From positions 1 to 42,053 of the forward strand of contig NZ_VWPL01000029.1 of NCBI RefSeq assembly GCF_008630065.1: a DNA stretch of 42,053 nucleotides. The letters run 5' to 3'. The DNA is from Blastochloris sulfoviridis (GTDB lineage Bacteria > Pseudomonadota > Alphaproteobacteria > Rhizobiales > Xanthobacteraceae). Below, piece by piece: positions 41,972 through 42,053 of the stretch (its first letter is position 1; every line of letters begins with the position of its first letter). The position numbers and the translations under genes were made by a program. The notes under the pieces are model-generated. The model had not been told where the DNA came from and ran no database searches. It saw only the letters and a program-made list of their open reading frames with translations.

Positions 41972-42053
41972 TGTTTATTTATGTCAAGCCGTATATCAAA
42001 CGAGGCAAGACCGATGCGGCCGATGCCGAAGCGATCTGCGAAGCGGTGACCCG
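41972..42053 (+). pseudogene. IS110-family transposase fragment, cut by window edge
   Basis: Reading from 41980 in frame gives YVKPYIKRGKTDAADAEAI followed by CEAVTR, the KTDAADAEAI block of IS110/IS1111 DEDD transposases, with its second acidic residues. The 5' part is missing: the IS200 element abuts it. The 3' part lies beyond the window, so only the lost N-terminus can be stated. Confidence 0.85.

Noticed and set aside
1-42053. tRNA, rRNA, riboswitch or replication origin
   Set aside because: I saw no cloverleaf with a CCA-type end, rRNA conserved block, known riboswitch core or iteron set in the window.

Overview
The window is GC-rich (much of it well above 60% by eye). Gene style, codon bias and ABC/ExbB/Flp-type envelope genes suggest a Gram-negative proteobacterium, most likely an alphaproteobacterium; no rRNA, tRNA or housekeeping gene fixes the taxon. 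It reads as an accessory island: insertion-sequence debris lies at both ends and at the internal junctions.

Layout. 1-117 is the 3' end of an ISAzo13-type transposase. 152-1018 (minus) is a stand-alone reverse transcriptase, divergent from a membrane protein at 1137-1832. 1833-2519 has no gene but holds a CRISPR-repeat-like relic, a relic of the CRISPR leader and an ISAs1 transposase remnant. 2520-6846 (plus) is a CRISPR ancillary and adaptation block: a Csx16-like/two-TM/CARF fusion, a Csx1-type CARF-HEPN RNase, then cas2-cas1-cas2. 6946-12275 is a CRISPR array that I counted by hand as 78 repeats of 37 nt and 77 spacers, with its leader next to the second cas2. 12318-12911 is a MESH1/SpoT-like HD hydrolase at the leader-distal end of the array. 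13162-13638 (minus) is a small membrane protein. 13812-23143 (plus) is a tightly coupled type III-D effector operon of the fused kind (III-Dv/III-D2): cas10, cas7-cas5-cas11, cas7-2x, csx19 and cas7-insertion. 23528-26043 holds two divergent cas6 genes and a tiny membrane ORF. 26176-27318 is an NE0113-family (TIGR02584) CARF protein. A second ISAs1 remnant lies at 27350-27489.

From 40655 down to 28202 (minus) runs an 11-gene operon with overlapping or almost touching genes. It encodes a TolQ/ExbB-like channel, two ExbD-like anchors, a MacB-like ABC transporter, a four-TM protein, several exported proteins and a large exported von Willebrand A protein. I do not recognise it as a described system. 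A Flp-pilin-like small ORF lies downstream (27526-27699). The window ends in nested IS debris: a frameshifted IS3 orfB, an IS200 element whose tnpA has a stop codon replacing a conserved Trp, and an IS110 fragment.

How it likely works together. crRNA is processed by Cas6 and loaded on the fused III-Dv complex. The complex should cut target RNA through its Cas7 Asp residues and, because the Cas10 GGDD is intact, make cyclic oligoadenylate. That messenger would be read by Csx1, the membrane Csx16-CARF fusion and the NE0113 protein, with ring-nuclease activity possible in the last two. The RT plus Cas1 and two Cas2 proteins suggests the option of spacer capture from RNA. In line with transcript targeting, several spacers are antisense to Shine-Dalgarno plus ATG sequences.
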